34,070 nucleotides of DNA from Bradyrhizobium vignae (GCF_004114425.1 NZ_RDQF01000070.1:1-34070); one strand, 5' to 3'. Counted from the stretch's first letter, positions 15,860 through 24,737 are shown. Numbers and translations: made by a program. The notes: generated from the sequence alone by a model not told the origin.

Positions 15860-18800
15860 CTAGTCAAGGAACGGCAGTACGATCAGCCCTGCGGGATCGA
15901 GCCCGTGCCGGGCGCAGACATCGTGGGCAAGCGCGAAATATCGCTCCGCCTCGGGCATGTCGCCTCGATCAAGGTTCAGCGTCGCAAGACCATCATAGCA
16001 TGGAAACAGCTGCTGCGGCTCGCCGGTCTCGCTCGCCACCTCGATGGCCTCCTTGTAGCAGCGCGCGGCCATGTCGGGGCGGAAATGGCACTGATGGATT
16101 TGCCCGAGCACGATCAGGGGTACCGGGAGATGCTCGCGCTGATCGAGCGCGCGGTCGATCTCGATCGCCTTTTCGGCAGCCGGCACCCCCTCCTCGGTAC
16201 ATCTGTCCGTGAAGGTGCAACAGGCAACGGCAAGATTGGCAAGAAGGCGCGCCTGGAAGCCGAGATCGCCGATACGATTGGCGACATCGAGGCCACGTCG
16301 GCAAACCGCCATGGCTTGCGCCGGGTCGATGATCGTGTAGAGCACGCCAAGATTGGTGTAGCCGCGGCACGCCACGTTGAGGAGGCCAGCGGCCTCGGCG
16401 GCCGCGACACTTTGCTCCACCTCTTTCACCGCCTCCTGGTGTCGCCCAAGCCGCGCCAGCGCAACTCCCTTGGTGTTGAGCGCCTCCGCAATAGCGCCCG
16501 CCGCCTCGAACCCGGCTTGCTCGTCCGCATCGGTCGGCACCGATTGCGCGTAGCCGAGCGCGTCGTCCGCCCACCGCGCGGCGCCGACGTGATCGCCCAC
16601 ACGGAACGCAAGACGGCCGCGCTCTTGCTGGAGATGAGCCCACTCCAGGAGGTGTGCCCACTCGATCGGCGCGTCGGTCCCGCCAAGCCGTTCAGCGGCC
16701 TCGGCATAATGCATCTCTGCCTTGACGCGCTTGCCGGCGTCCCACAACAATCGACCGAGCTTGCGAAGAATGCGCGCCTCGCCGATGCGGTCCCCTGCCG
16801 TGCGGTGTTCCTCCAGCGCACTCTGATAGTGCTCCTCTGCGGTGCTTCGGCGGCCAGTCACGCAACAGAGGTCCGCGACGCGCTCGTATAGGATCAGGCG
16901 TTCCGGCTCCTGTTCGCCGGAGGTCGACAGCACGGCGAGGGATTGCTGATAGAAACGGAGGGCATCGTCGTTGGCATAGCTCGCACGTGCGCGATCGCCG
17001 GCCGCGCGTAAATAGCGCGCGCCTCTCGACTTGCTCGCGCTCAGACTGAAGTGATGTCCGAGCAATATGAGATCTTCGAGCTGCTCGGGTTCTTTGCCAT
17101 AGAGCCGCTCCAGCGCGGCACCAATCCGTCCATGGAGTTCGACCCGACGCTGCAAAAGCAGATTTTGATAGATCACGTCCTGAAGCATGGTCTGGGTGAA
17201 GCGATAGGTCCGCAGCGACATCGAGTTCGAGCCCGCGACCTCCTCGATGATCTCGGCGTCGCACAGAAGTTCGAGCGCTGCCTCGACCCTTGCCGGCTCG
17301 TTTGCCGCCGCACCTAAAACAGACGCATCAAAGCGCGGACCGATCACCGCAGCCTCCTGGGCCACCTGGCGCACCTGATGCGGCAAGCGGTCGAGGCGCG
17401 CCAGCAACAACGCCTGTATGCTTGCTGGGATATCGGCGGCGGCTTCATCCGATTTCAACCGCCACTGCGTGCCATCACGCTCCAGGGCCCCGCCTTCGAT
17501 GAGGCCGCGGATGATCTCCTCAAGGAAAAGCGGATTGCCGCCTGCGCGATCGAGGATTCGGGTGAACAAACGTCCCGGCGGTTCCCGCCAGCCATGACTG
17601 AAATACGCCGAAAGCAGCCTTCGTCCGTCAGCATCGTCAAGCGGAGACAGCCGAATGGTCGTGTGACTGATCCTGCTCGAACCGAACTGATCCACCTGCA
17701 CCGGCCGATGTGTAAACAGCAGCATCAGCCGTGTCCGCTCCAGCCGGTCCATCAGGAACCGCAACGCTTCAAGCGACACCGCGTCGGCCCAATGCAGATC
17801 CTCGACGATGATCAGAAGTGGCGACAAGCCGAGGCGGCGTTCGAAGATGGTACGGATCGCGAAAAAGATCTGCCGCCGGAGCTGTTCCGGTTCGACATGC
17901 CTGAGCACAGCGTTGGGATCGCCAAGGCCAAGAACGTGCAAGTAGAGAGGCATCAGGCGATCGGCCTCCTCGGCCGCGAGGCCAAGCTCCAATAGCGCTT
18001 CTGCAACCTTCGTCTCTGCCTCTGCGGCGCCGGCCTTCTTTGCGATGCCATAGGCGCTACGCAGCACGGCGGCGAGTGCTCCGTAGGATTGTTCGCCGAG
18101 CGGCGAGCAAACCGCCTGTCGGATCGCTACGCCTGCGAAGCGATCCTCATCGCGGATACGGGCGACGAATTCGTTCACCAGCCGCGTTTTCCCGATGCCC
18201 GCTTCGCCAACCAGCCGTACCAGTTGAGCCGCACCGCCGCAGGCGCGATCAAGGCTGCCGATCACGCGCGCAAGCTCGGCGTCGCGCCCGATCAGTGGTG
18301 CATCGAGCCCCAGCGTGTCGAGGCCACGTGCCGTGCGGGGCGTATCGAGCGGTCCCTTTAGACGATGGACCAGCACGCCGCCCATCTTGCCCTTGAGCGA
18401 GATCTCGCCGAGCGAGTCATAGGAGAACGCATGTCGCGTCAGACGGTGGGTCAACGGCCCGACCAGCACCTCGTCCGGAGACGCCATCGACTGCAATCGC
18501 TGCGCCGTATTCACGGTATCGCCGGTCACCGAATAGGATTTGGCAACGCCCACGCCTAACCCACCCGCGACGACATGGCCGGTGTTGATGCCGACATGGA
18601 GCTGCAACGGTGAACCGGCGTAGGCCCTCGCGCGCTCGCTGAGGCGCGCTGTTCGGCTGATCATGTCGAGGGCAGCGCGGACCGCCCGCTCGGGGTCGTC
18701 CTCGTGCGCAGCCGGCGCACCAAACAGCGCGAGCATCGCATCGCCGATGAACTTGTCCACGAAGCCGCCGAAGCTCTGCACCGCGGCCGTCAGCTCCTCG

Positions 18801-19186
18801 AACAACTGGTTCTGAAGCGTCTGCATGACCTCTGGGTCGAGCCGCTCGCTCATCGCAGTGAAGCCGCTGAGGTCGGCAAACAGCACGGTGATGGTGCGGC
18901 GGTTTGCTTCGCTATCGACATTGTCCGACGGCGGTCGAAATTCGCCTTGAGCCGCCTGCAGGAGCGGTGGCGAAGACGATCTGAGTGTCGCCGGGCTCGT
19001 CTGCGCCGATGCCTGTCCGCCGTCATTGCTGGACCCGCTGACGAGGGAGCCGCATTTCGGGCAGTAGACAAAATCCGGTGCGCATGGAAAGCCGCAGCCG
19101 GGGCACGCGTTCGGCTGCTTCATGCCGCACTTCGGGCAGAAGGCAAAGCCGCTCTGAACCTCGAAACCACAACCCGAGCAGTTCAT
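15860..19186 (-). CDS. Zinc-ribbon / class III nucleotide cyclase / ATPase / TPR signalling protein
   Basis: This is an 1108-residue soluble multidomain protein. It starts with two zinc-ribbon modules (Cys3, Cys6, Cys17, Cys20, then Cys28, Cys31, Cys42, Cys45). A class III adenylate/guanylate cyclase domain spans about 97-280, with metal aspartates Asp105 (FADLSGFT) and Asp149 (FIGDAM), and Asn226/Arg230 in TVNTAQRLQ. An AAA-type ATPase follows, with Walker A GEAGIGKTR (327-335) and Walker B LLIIVEDLHWAD (458-468). The last third is helical TPR-like repeats (about 700-1100). All key catalytic residues appear present, so cyclic nucleotide synthesis is plausible. The ATPase-TPR part resembles STAND-type sensors that oligomerise on ligand binding. 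GAGG lies about nine bases before the ATG at 19186. The output partner is unknown; a Crp/Fnr-type regulator lies 1.6 kb away. Confidence 0.9.
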   Translation of the reverse strand: MNCSGCGFEVQSGFAFCPKCGMKQPNACPGCGFPCAPDFVYCPKCGSLVSGSSNDGGQASAQTSPATLRSSSPPLLQAAQGEFRPPSDNVDSEANRRTITVLFADLSGFTAMSERLDPEVMQTLQNQLFEELTAAVQSFGGFVDKFIGDAMLALFGAPAAHEDDPERAVRAALDMISRTARLSERARAYAGSPLQLHVGINTGHVVAGGLGVGVAKSYSVTGDTVNTAQRLQSMASPDEVLVGPLTHRLTRHAFSYDSLGEISLKGKMGGVLVHRLKGPLDTPRTARGLDTLGLDAPLIGRDAELARVIGSLDRACGGAAQLVRLVGEAGIGKTRLVNEFVARIRDEDRFAGVAIRQAVCSPLGEQSYGALAAVLRSAYGIAKKAGAAEAETKVAEALLELGLAAEEADRLMPLYLHVLGLGDPNAVLRHVEPEQLRRQIFFAIRTIFERRLGLSPLLIIVEDLHWADAVSLEALRFLMDRLERTRLMLLFTHRPVQVDQFGSSRISHTTIRLSPLDDADGRRLLSAYFSHGWREPPGRLFTRILDRAGGNPLFLEEIIRGLIEGGALERDGTQWRLKSDEAAADIPASIQALLLARLDRLPHQVRQVAQEAAVIGPRFDASVLGAAANEPARVEAALELLCDAEIIEEVAGSNSMSLRTYRFTQTMLQDVIYQNLLLQRRVELHGRIGAALERLYGKEPEQLEDLILLGHHFSLSASKSRGARYLRAAGDRARASYANDDALRFYQQSLAVLSTSGEQEPERLILYERVADLCCVTGRRSTAEEHYQSALEEHRTAGDRIGEARILRKLGRLLWDAGKRVKAEMHYAEAAERLGGTDAPIEWAHLLEWAHLQQERGRLAFRVGDHVGAARWADDALGYAQSVPTDADEQAGFEAAGAIAEALNTKGVALARLGRHQEAVKEVEQSVAAAEAAGLLNVACRGYTNLGVLYTIIDPAQAMAVCRRGLDVANRIGDLGFQARLLANLAVACCTFTDRCTEEGVPAAEKAIEIDRALDQREHLPVPLIVLGQIHQCHFRPDMAARCYKEAIEVASETGEPQQLFPCYDGLATLNLDRGDMPEAERYFALAHDVCARHGLDPAGLIVLPFLD

Positions 19187-19390
19187 GGCTCAAGACCTCG
19201 CGGAAGCCGCGATGGCGCAATCTGCTGGCCCTACCAAATGGGTCCCAGGATGCAGACCAGCATGGGCTTTGCGCGCCGGAAGAGCAAGCGGCGGCAACCT
19301 ACATCTCAGTATGGGCGGCGAAGCAATGCTGCGGGCGCTCTGGCGCACCGCACGTCGTCGGCAAAGCATGGTGGCATGCGGTAGCGGCAA

Positions 19391-19418
19391 TTGACAGGGC
19401 GATCGCCGGGGCTACCCT
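19391..19418 (+). promoter_or_regulatory. Possible sigma-70 promoter for the MFS gene
   Basis: TTGACA (19391-19396) is followed after 16 bases by TACCCT (19413-19418), 61 bases before the proposed MFS start. The -35 is a perfect match, the -10 is weak. The spacer contains the palindrome GGCGATCGCC. The rest of the 292-base gap (19187-19478) shows no gene; it must also hold the leftward promoter of the cyclase gene. Confidence 0.35.
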
Positions 19419-19478
19419 CCCAAACAGAAGAACAAATGAATAAGGGCAGGGAATCGCCGTGAAACCCGTCGTCGCATC

Positions 19479-20741
19479 TTGAGCACATCCGCAGGACCTT
19501 CCGCGCTCGCGCCATTTCGCATCCGCAACTATCGCTTCCAGTGGCCGTCCGACCTGCTCACCTCCTGGGCCTTCGAGGTCGAGACGCTGGTGCTCGGCTG
19601 GTACATCATCGTAGAGACCGGCTCGGTGCTGCTGCTCACCGTGCTCGCTTCACTCCAGTTCGTCGGAACACTGGTCGCGCCCGTGTTCGGCATGATCGGC
19701 GATCGCATGGGTCATCGCGATCTCCTGGTCGTGATGCGTCTCGCCTATACGGCACTCTCTTCGACCATCATGGTCCTGGCGCTGAGCGGTCATTTGTCCC
19801 CGCTCAGCGTCATGGTGATCGTCGCGATCATGGGCCTGATTCGTCCCTCCGATCTCGGCGTCCGGGGCGCGCTGCTCGCCGAGATCATGCCGCCCGAGCA
19901 ACTGGTGGGCGCCATCAGCGTTGCGCGCACAACCCAGGACAGCGCCCGCATCGCCGGAGCACTGACGGGCGCCGGGCTGTTCGCGCTTCTTGGCATTGGC
20001 CTCGTGTATGTGGCGATCGCCGGTCTCTACCTCGCGGCTGCGCTTCTGATGCTCTGCCTGACACGGCCGAAAAGGCCTGTCACCACGAGCGATCTCCCGG
20101 CGGACAGTGACGCCGTTTCGAGATTGCTGGGCGATTTGAAGGAAGGCATCGTCTATGCCTGGAATGGCCCGGGAATGCGCGCGGCGCTGTGCGTCGCGTT
20201 CCTGGCCAATCTTACCGCATTTCCCTTCACGGGCGGATTGTTGCCCTACATCGCGCGGGAGATCTTTCATACCGACCAGACCGGCCTTGGTTATCTCTCG
20301 GCGAGTTTCGCCGTTGGCTCTCTGATCGGCTCCATCACGCTAAGCCTGGTCAGTGGCGTGCGCATTGCCCGGCTTCTGATCGGCGCGACGCTGGCCTGGT
20401 ACGCCATGCTGCTGGTGTTCGTCGAGATCAGGGCCTTACCGGTGGCCATGGCCTGCCTCGTTCTCGCCGGCATCGCCCAGAGCATGTCGATGATCTCGGC
20501 TGCCGTGATCCTGATGCGCACCGCGAGCGCACATCTGCGCGGCCGCGTCATGGGGGTGCGCATGATGGTGATCTACGGCTTGCCGATCGGGCTGCTCGCA
20601 GCCGGCAGCCTGATCGACATCATCGGCTATTCCGCGACGGGGTCGCTCTATGCGGTCGCAGGGTTCGTCGCGATGATGGCGATCGCGTTGCGCTGGCGCG
20701 CCGACCTCTGGCCAGTACATGCCCCCGCCAATGCGCGGTGA
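19479..20741 (+). CDS. Major facilitator superfamily transporter (MFS_3 / EntS-like)
   Basis: This 420-residue inner-membrane protein has about twelve hydrophobic segments. FRIRNYRFQWPSDLLTSW and the loop GMIGDRMGHRDLLVVMR (the MFS DRxGrR motif between segments 2 and 3) are characteristic. This group exports siderophores, drugs or other small molecules using the proton gradient; the substrate here is unknown. The start is uncertain: the TTG at 19479 is the first usable codon in frame and no ATG precedes the conserved FRIRNYRF. Two tiny upstream frames (ATG 19437 and GTG 19459) end just before or at it. The gene converges on the Crp/Fnr-type gene with only 12 bases between stops, so their transcripts probably overlap. 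Confidence 0.88.
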   Translation: MSTSAGPSALAPFRIRNYRFQWPSDLLTSWAFEVETLVLGWYIIVETGSVLLLTVLASLQFVGTLVAPVFGMIGDRMGHRDLLVVMRLAYTALSSTIMVLALSGHLSPLSVMVIVAIMGLIRPSDLGVRGALLAEIMPPEQLVGAISVARTTQDSARIAGALTGAGLFALLGIGLVYVAIAGLYLAAALLMLCLTRPKRPVTTSDLPADSDAVSRLLGDLKEGIVYAWNGPGMRAALCVAFLANLTAFPFTGGLLPYIAREIFHTDQTGLGYLSASFAVGSLIGSITLSLVSGVRIARLLIGATLAWYAMLLVFVEIRALPVAMACLVLAGIAQSMSMISAAVILMRTASAHLRGRVMGVRMMVIYGLPIGLLAAGSLIDIIGYSATGSLYAVAGFVAMMAIALRWRADLWPVHAPANAR

Positions 20742-20753
20742 CGAATATCCGCA

Positions 20754-21428
20754 CTAATCCCCGTACCCGCGCAGCCGCTCGATATCGAGGATGGTGACGC
20801 CGCCATATTCCAGCCGCAGCAGCCCCTCCTTCTCCAGTCGGTTCAGCGCGCGGTTCGCATTCTGGCGGGACATGCCGGAGAGTGCGCCGATCTCCTCCTG
20901 GGTGATCTCCAGGTGCGCGGTCGATTCCGGATAGAGGATCGGATTGAACAGCGAAGCGATGCTGCGGGCGAGGCGCGCGGTGGCATCGAGCGTCCGGTTG
21001 ACCTCGAGCATACCGATGAACTGGCCGAGCCGCTCGTTGAGCTGGCGCACCAGGAAGCGGTTGAAGCCGACGCTGTTCTCGAACAGCCACATGAAGGCGC
21101 TGCGTTCCATTAGTGCGACGCGGCTGTCGCGCAGCGCGACAACGTCATAACGGCGCGGCTCGTTCTTGAGCACGCTGCCCTCGCCGAACCAGGCCCCCGC
21201 CGTCAGCCCGGCAAGGCTGGTCTCCTTGCCGTCGCGCGAGACCCCGCCCATACGGGCAAGGCCGCTCACCATGCCGGCCCAATAGGCAAAAATATCGCCG
21301 CGCATGAACACGCTCTCGCCGGTGCCGTAGGACCGCTCCGTGATTCCGGCACGCGCGACCTCGATCTCCGCTTGTGTGAGCTCCCGCGACCAGGCGGCGA
21401 CGCGCTTCAGATGATCTTCTGAAATCAT
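20754..21428 (-). CDS. Crp/Fnr-family transcriptional regulator
   Basis: The 224-residue protein has an N-terminal cyclic-nucleotide-binding-fold sensor (about 20-140, SLAGLTAGAWFGEGSVLKNE) and a C-terminal HTH_Crp domain (about 150-205), with recognition helix MSRQNANRALNRLEKEGLL. I see no cysteine, so it cannot be a [4Fe-4S] FNR-type oxygen sensor. The FGEG loop resembles the phosphate-binding cassette of CRP, but the following PRRYDVVAL does not give the canonical R-S/T-A, so cAMP binding is doubtful. It is divergent from ABC cluster B across about 336 bases holding two dyads, which makes cluster B and its own gene the likely targets. The ATG at 21428 lacks a strong ribosome-binding site. 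Confidence 0.93.
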   Translation of the reverse strand: MISEDHLKRVAAWSRELTQAEIEVARAGITERSYGTGESVFMRGDIFAYWAGMVSGLARMGGVSRDGKETSLAGLTAGAWFGEGSVLKNEPRRYDVVALRDSRVALMERSAFMWLFENSVGFNRFLVRQLNERLGQFIGMLEVNRTLDATARLARSIASLFNPILYPESTAHLEITQEEIGALSGMSRQNANRALNRLEKEGLLRLEYGGVTILDIERLRGYGD

Positions 21429-21468
21429 GATCTCGCGGCCAGCCGCACCGTTTCGTCACTCCGCCTTC

Positions 21469-21483
21469 TGTTGCAGTGCAACA
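21469..21483. promoter_or_regulatory. Operator-like dyad near the Crp/Fnr-type gene start
   Basis: TGTTGCA-G-TGCAACA is a perfect 7-bp inverted repeat around a single central base. It lies 40 bases upstream of the regulator's ATG (21428), a position suited to autoregulation. The arms fit binding by a two-fold symmetric dimer. Whether the divergent Crp/Fnr-type protein binds it is inference. Confidence 0.45.
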
Positions 21484-21618
21484 TGATGGTTTCGATCGCC
21501 ATTCGACCAAAGATGAAAGCCGCTGCCGCCCGAAAAACTTTGTCGCAGAATTGTCAGCCGGGAGACATTTCAAAATAGCGCTTTCCCCTATTGAGGACCA
21601 CCTCGGGCGATGCGGCTT

Positions 21619-21639
21619 TTGATCCCAATCGGGGATCGA
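21619..21639. promoter_or_regulatory. Second dyad, partial match to an FNR/FixK-type box
   Basis: GATCCC (21621-21626) and GGGATC (21632-21637) form a perfect 6-bp inverted repeat with a 5-base spacer. The overlapping TTGATCCCAATCGG matches the FNR/FixK consensus TTGAT-N4-ATCAA at eight of ten fixed positions. It is centred about 137 bases upstream of the cluster B LivG start. Confidence 0.35.
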
Positions 21640-21764
21640 GAGCGGTGCGGCTCCGGTCGAGACCATCTGTTGCATGGCCTCACCGCGACCGCCGTACTAG
21701 GATCGCCCGACAGAACGGACGAAGAGCGCCGCTAAAATGCGCCATGACCGGGAGGGATTCGTTG

Positions 21765-22586
21765 GTGGCTACCAGTCTCGAAGTGCGCGGCGTGTCCTTG
21801 CGATTCGGCGGCGTCAGAGCGCTGACCGATGTCGGCTTCGCCATCAGGGAAGGCGAGCTGTTCTCGATCATCGGTCCCAACGGCGCCGGCAAGACCTCGA
21901 TCGTGAACTGTATTTCCGGCCGCTACAAGCCGACCGAAGGCCAGCTGTTCTATCAGGGCCGCGACATCACCGGTTTGACGCCGAATGCACGCGCTTCGCT
22001 CGGCATCGGCCGCACCTTCCAGAACCTGGCGCTGTTCCACCATATGAGCGTGCTCGACAACATCATGGTCGGCCGCCATCACCTCTTGAAGAACAACTTT
22101 CTCACGGGCTCGCTGTACTGGCTCACCGGCGCGCGCAGGGAGGAGCTCGAGCACCGTCGCAAGGTCGAGGAGATCATCGACTTCCTCGATCTGCAGTCGG
22201 TGCGGAAGGCGACTGCGGGCACCCTCTCCTACGGCCTGCGCAAGCGCGTCGAGCTCGCCCGCGCCATGGCGCTGGAGCCGCGCCTCATTCTTCTCGACGA
22301 GCCCATGGCCGGCATGAACTTCGAGGAGAAGGAGGACATGGCCCGCTACATCGTCGACCTCAACGAGGAGTTCGGGATGACGGTGGTGATGATCGAGCAC
22401 GACATGGGCGTGGTGATGGACATCTCCCATCGCGTCATGGTGCTTGATTTCGGCAAGAAGATCGCCGAGGGCGATCCGGCGACCGTGCTCGCCGATCCGC
22501 ACGTCAAGCGCGCCTATCTCGGCGAAGAGGACGAGGTGCTGATCGATCCCGACGATGCTCCTCAGGCGCAGGAGAGCGCGGCATGA
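21765..22586 (+). CDS. Branched-chain-type ABC transporter ATPase, LivG-like (cluster B)
   Basis: This is the first gene of cluster B, about 273 residues. It has Walker A GPNGAGKTS, the LivG-type signature LSYGLRKRVELARAM, Walker B LILLDEPMAG and the catalytic histidine in VVMIEHDMGVV. The C terminus (LGEEDEVLIDPDDAPQAQ) is longer and more acidic than in the cluster A LivG. I start at the GTG at 21765 because GGAGG (21751-21755) lies nine bases before it. An ATG at 21744 would add seven residues but has no ribosome-binding site, and a TTG at 21762 is also possible. The stop overlaps the next start by four bases (ATGA, 22583-22586). The partner ATPase is the distant LivF-like gene at 28169-29008. 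Confidence 0.93.
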   Translation: MATSLEVRGVSLRFGGVRALTDVGFAIREGELFSIIGPNGAGKTSIVNCISGRYKPTEGQLFYQGRDITGLTPNARASLGIGRTFQNLALFHHMSVLDNIMVGRHHLLKNNFLTGSLYWLTGARREELEHRRKVEEIIDFLDLQSVRKATAGTLSYGLRKRVELARAMALEPRLILLDEPMAGMNFEEKEDMARYIVDLNEEFGMTVVMIEHDMGVVMDISHRVMVLDFGKKIAEGDPATVLADPHVKRAYLGEEDEVLIDPDDAPQAQESAA

Positions 22587-24514
22587 TGGATTATGCGGGT
22601 CGCGTCGCGCAGGCCGACACCTACCCGAAGATGCTCCGGCTCAATGCCAGGGAGCACGGCAACGACATCGCACTGCGCGAGAAGGATCTCGGGCTGTGGC
22701 GCATCTTCACCTGGAACGACTACCAGGCACGGGTGCGCGATTTCGCGCTTGGCCTGGTCGAGCTCGGCCTTGGTCGCGGTGACGTCATCGGCATCATCGG
22801 CGACAACCGGCCGGACTGGGTCGCGGCGGAAGTCGCAACGCATGCGATCGGCGGCCTCAGCCTCGGGCTCTATCGCGACGTGCTGGATGAAGAGGCCTCC
22901 TATCTGCTGAATTATGGTGAAGCACAGCTGGTCTTCGCCGAGGACGAGGAGCAGGTCGACAAGCTGCTCACCCTCGCCGAGCGCGTGCCGAAGCTGAAGC
23001 ACATCATCTATTCCGATCCGCGCGGGATGCGGAAATACGACGATCCCAGGCTGATGTCGGCCGAGAAATTTGCTGAGCTCGGCCGGGCCCGTGCAGCGCG
23101 CGAACCGGAGCTTTACGACAGGCTGGTCGATGCTACCAAGGGAGAGGACGTCGCGATCCTCTGCACGACATCGGGCACCACCTCGCATCCCAAACTTGCG
23201 ATGCTCGCAGCCGGCCGCGTGCTCGGCCATTGCGCGACCTATCTCGCCTTCGATCCGAAGGGACCGGACGACGAATACGTCTCGGTGCTGCCGCTGCCCT
23301 GGATCATGGAGCAGGTCTACGTGCTCGGCAAAGGCCTCTTGTGCCGGATGAAGATCAACTTCGTCGAAGAGCCGGACACGATGATGAACGATCTGCGCGA
23401 GATCGCGCCGACCTTCGTGCTGTTCGCACCCCGCGTCTGGGAATCCATTGCCGCCGACGTCCGCGCCAAGGTGATGGATGCAACGCCCTTCAAGCAGCGG
23501 CTGTTCGATGTCGGCATGAAGAGCGGGCTCGCCGCACTCGAACAGGGCAAGCGCTCCGGCTTTGCCGACGCGATCCTGTTCCGCGCGCTGCGCGATCGCC
23601 TCGGCTTTACCCGCCTGCGGTCGGCCGCGACCGGCGGTGCGGCGCTCGGCCCCGATACGTTCAAGTTCTTCCAGGCCATGGGCGTGCCGCTGCGCACGCT
23701 CTACGGCCAGACCGAGCTCTTGGGCGCCTACACGCTGCACCCCGAGGGCAAGGTCGACCCTGACACCACTGGCGTGCCGATGGCCGACAGCGTCGAAATC
23801 CGCATCGACAATGCCGACGTCCACGGCGTCGGTGAGATCGTGGTGCGCCATCCCAACATGTTCCTCGGCTATTACAAGAATCCCGAGGCCAGCGTCGCCG
23901 ACATCAAGGACGGCTGGATGTGCTCGGGCGATGCCGGCTATTTCAACGGCGACGGGCAGCTCGTTGTGATCGACCGCATCAAGGACCTCGCCGAGACCTC
24001 GCGCGGCGAGCGCTTCTCCCCGCAGTTCATCGAGAACAAGCTGAAGTTCTCGCCGTATATCGCGGAAGCCGTGGTGCTGGGCGCCGGCCGCGACGCGCTC
24101 GCGGCGATGATCTGCATCCGCTATTCCATCATCTCGAAATGGGCGGAGAAGAACCGCCTCTCCTTCACCACCTACAGCGACCTCGCCTCGCGGCCCGAAG
24201 TCTATGCGCTGCTGCAGAAGGAGGTCGAGACCGTCAACGCCACGCTGCCGCCGGCCCAGCGCATCTCGCGCTTCCTTCTGCTCTACAAGGAGCTCGATGC
24301 CGACGATGGCGAGCTTACCCGCACGAGAAAGGTCCGCCGCGGCGTCATCAACGAGAAGTACGAAGGCATCATCGACGCGATCTACCGCGGCGTTTCCGAC
24401 ATCCCCGTCGATACCGTGATCCGCTTCCAGGACGGCACCACGCAGCGCGTGCGAACGACGCTGCGCGTCGTGGATCTGGGCGGACAGAGGCACATGGCGG
24501 AGGCTGCGGAGTGA
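22583..24514 (+). CDS. AMP-binding long-chain acyl-CoA synthetase-like enzyme (FAA1 type)
   Basis: This 643-residue adenylate-forming enzyme activates a carboxylic acid with ATP and links it to CoA. Motifs in order: the P-loop TSGTTSHPK (Thr196-Lys204, where Ser201 replaces the usual Gly), the A5 motif YGQTELLGAY, GWMCSGDAGYFNGDGQLVVI with the ribose-binding Asp, IDRIKDLAE, and LTRTRKVRR containing the likely catalytic Lys near the C terminus. The length and the TRTRKVRR ending match the long-chain (FAA1/FadD15) group more than acetyl-CoA synthetases. AGGAG precedes the ATG at 22583. Being between LivG and LivH of one transporter, it probably activates the imported acid directly, for example a fatty, aryl or phenylpropanoid acid; the actual acid is not shown. 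Confidence 0.92.
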   Translation: MMDYAGRVAQADTYPKMLRLNAREHGNDIALREKDLGLWRIFTWNDYQARVRDFALGLVELGLGRGDVIGIIGDNRPDWVAAEVATHAIGGLSLGLYRDVLDEEASYLLNYGEAQLVFAEDEEQVDKLLTLAERVPKLKHIIYSDPRGMRKYDDPRLMSAEKFAELGRARAAREPELYDRLVDATKGEDVAILCTTSGTTSHPKLAMLAAGRVLGHCATYLAFDPKGPDDEYVSVLPLPWIMEQVYVLGKGLLCRMKINFVEEPDTMMNDLREIAPTFVLFAPRVWESIAADVRAKVMDATPFKQRLFDVGMKSGLAALEQGKRSGFADAILFRALRDRLGFTRLRSAATGGAALGPDTFKFFQAMGVPLRTLYGQTELLGAYTLHPEGKVDPDTTGVPMADSVEIRIDNADVHGVGEIVVRHPNMFLGYYKNPEASVADIKDGWMCSGDAGYFNGDGQLVVIDRIKDLAETSRGERFSPQFIENKLKFSPYIAEAVVLGAGRDALAAMICIRYSIISKWAEKNRLSFTTYSDLASRPEVYALLQKEVETVNATLPPAQRISRFLLLYKELDADDGELTRTRKVRRGVINEKYEGIIDAIYRGVSDIPVDTVIRFQDGTTQRVRTTLRVVDLGGQRHMAEAAE

Positions 24515-24552
24515 ACTTCGTTTCAATCACGAGCGTGATTCGGATTGCTGCG

Positions 24553-24698
24553 CCCTCTCCCCTTGTGGGAGAGGGCGTCTCCGCCGGGAGCCGCGGCCTC
24601 ACTCGGGTGAGGGGTGCTCTCTCCACGCCTCCCCGGCCGAGACACCCCCTCACCTGTCTTCGCTTCGCGAAGCCACCCTCTCCCGCGAGGGGAGAGGG
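24553..24698. repeat. Family B inverted-hairpin repeat, copy 2
   Basis: End hairpins lie at 24553-24575 (CCCTCTCCC with GGGAGAGGG, 9 bp) and 24676-24698, which is nearly the reverse complement of the first. The interior has further stems such as CTTCGCGAAG (24663-24672). It fills the 223-base gap between the acyl-CoA synthetase and LivH genes of cluster B. It shares end sequence and architecture with 11002-11118, but its interior differs. Confidence 0.85.
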
Positions 24699-24737
24699 TA
24701 CACCGTCATCGCTTTTGCATTTTGCGCGGGCCGCGAC

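Noticed and set aside
22562..24526. 654-codon - strand open frame opposite the acyl-CoA synthetase
   Set aside because: Composition is shadow-like and the opposite frame is a clear adenylate-forming enzyme with ordered motifs.
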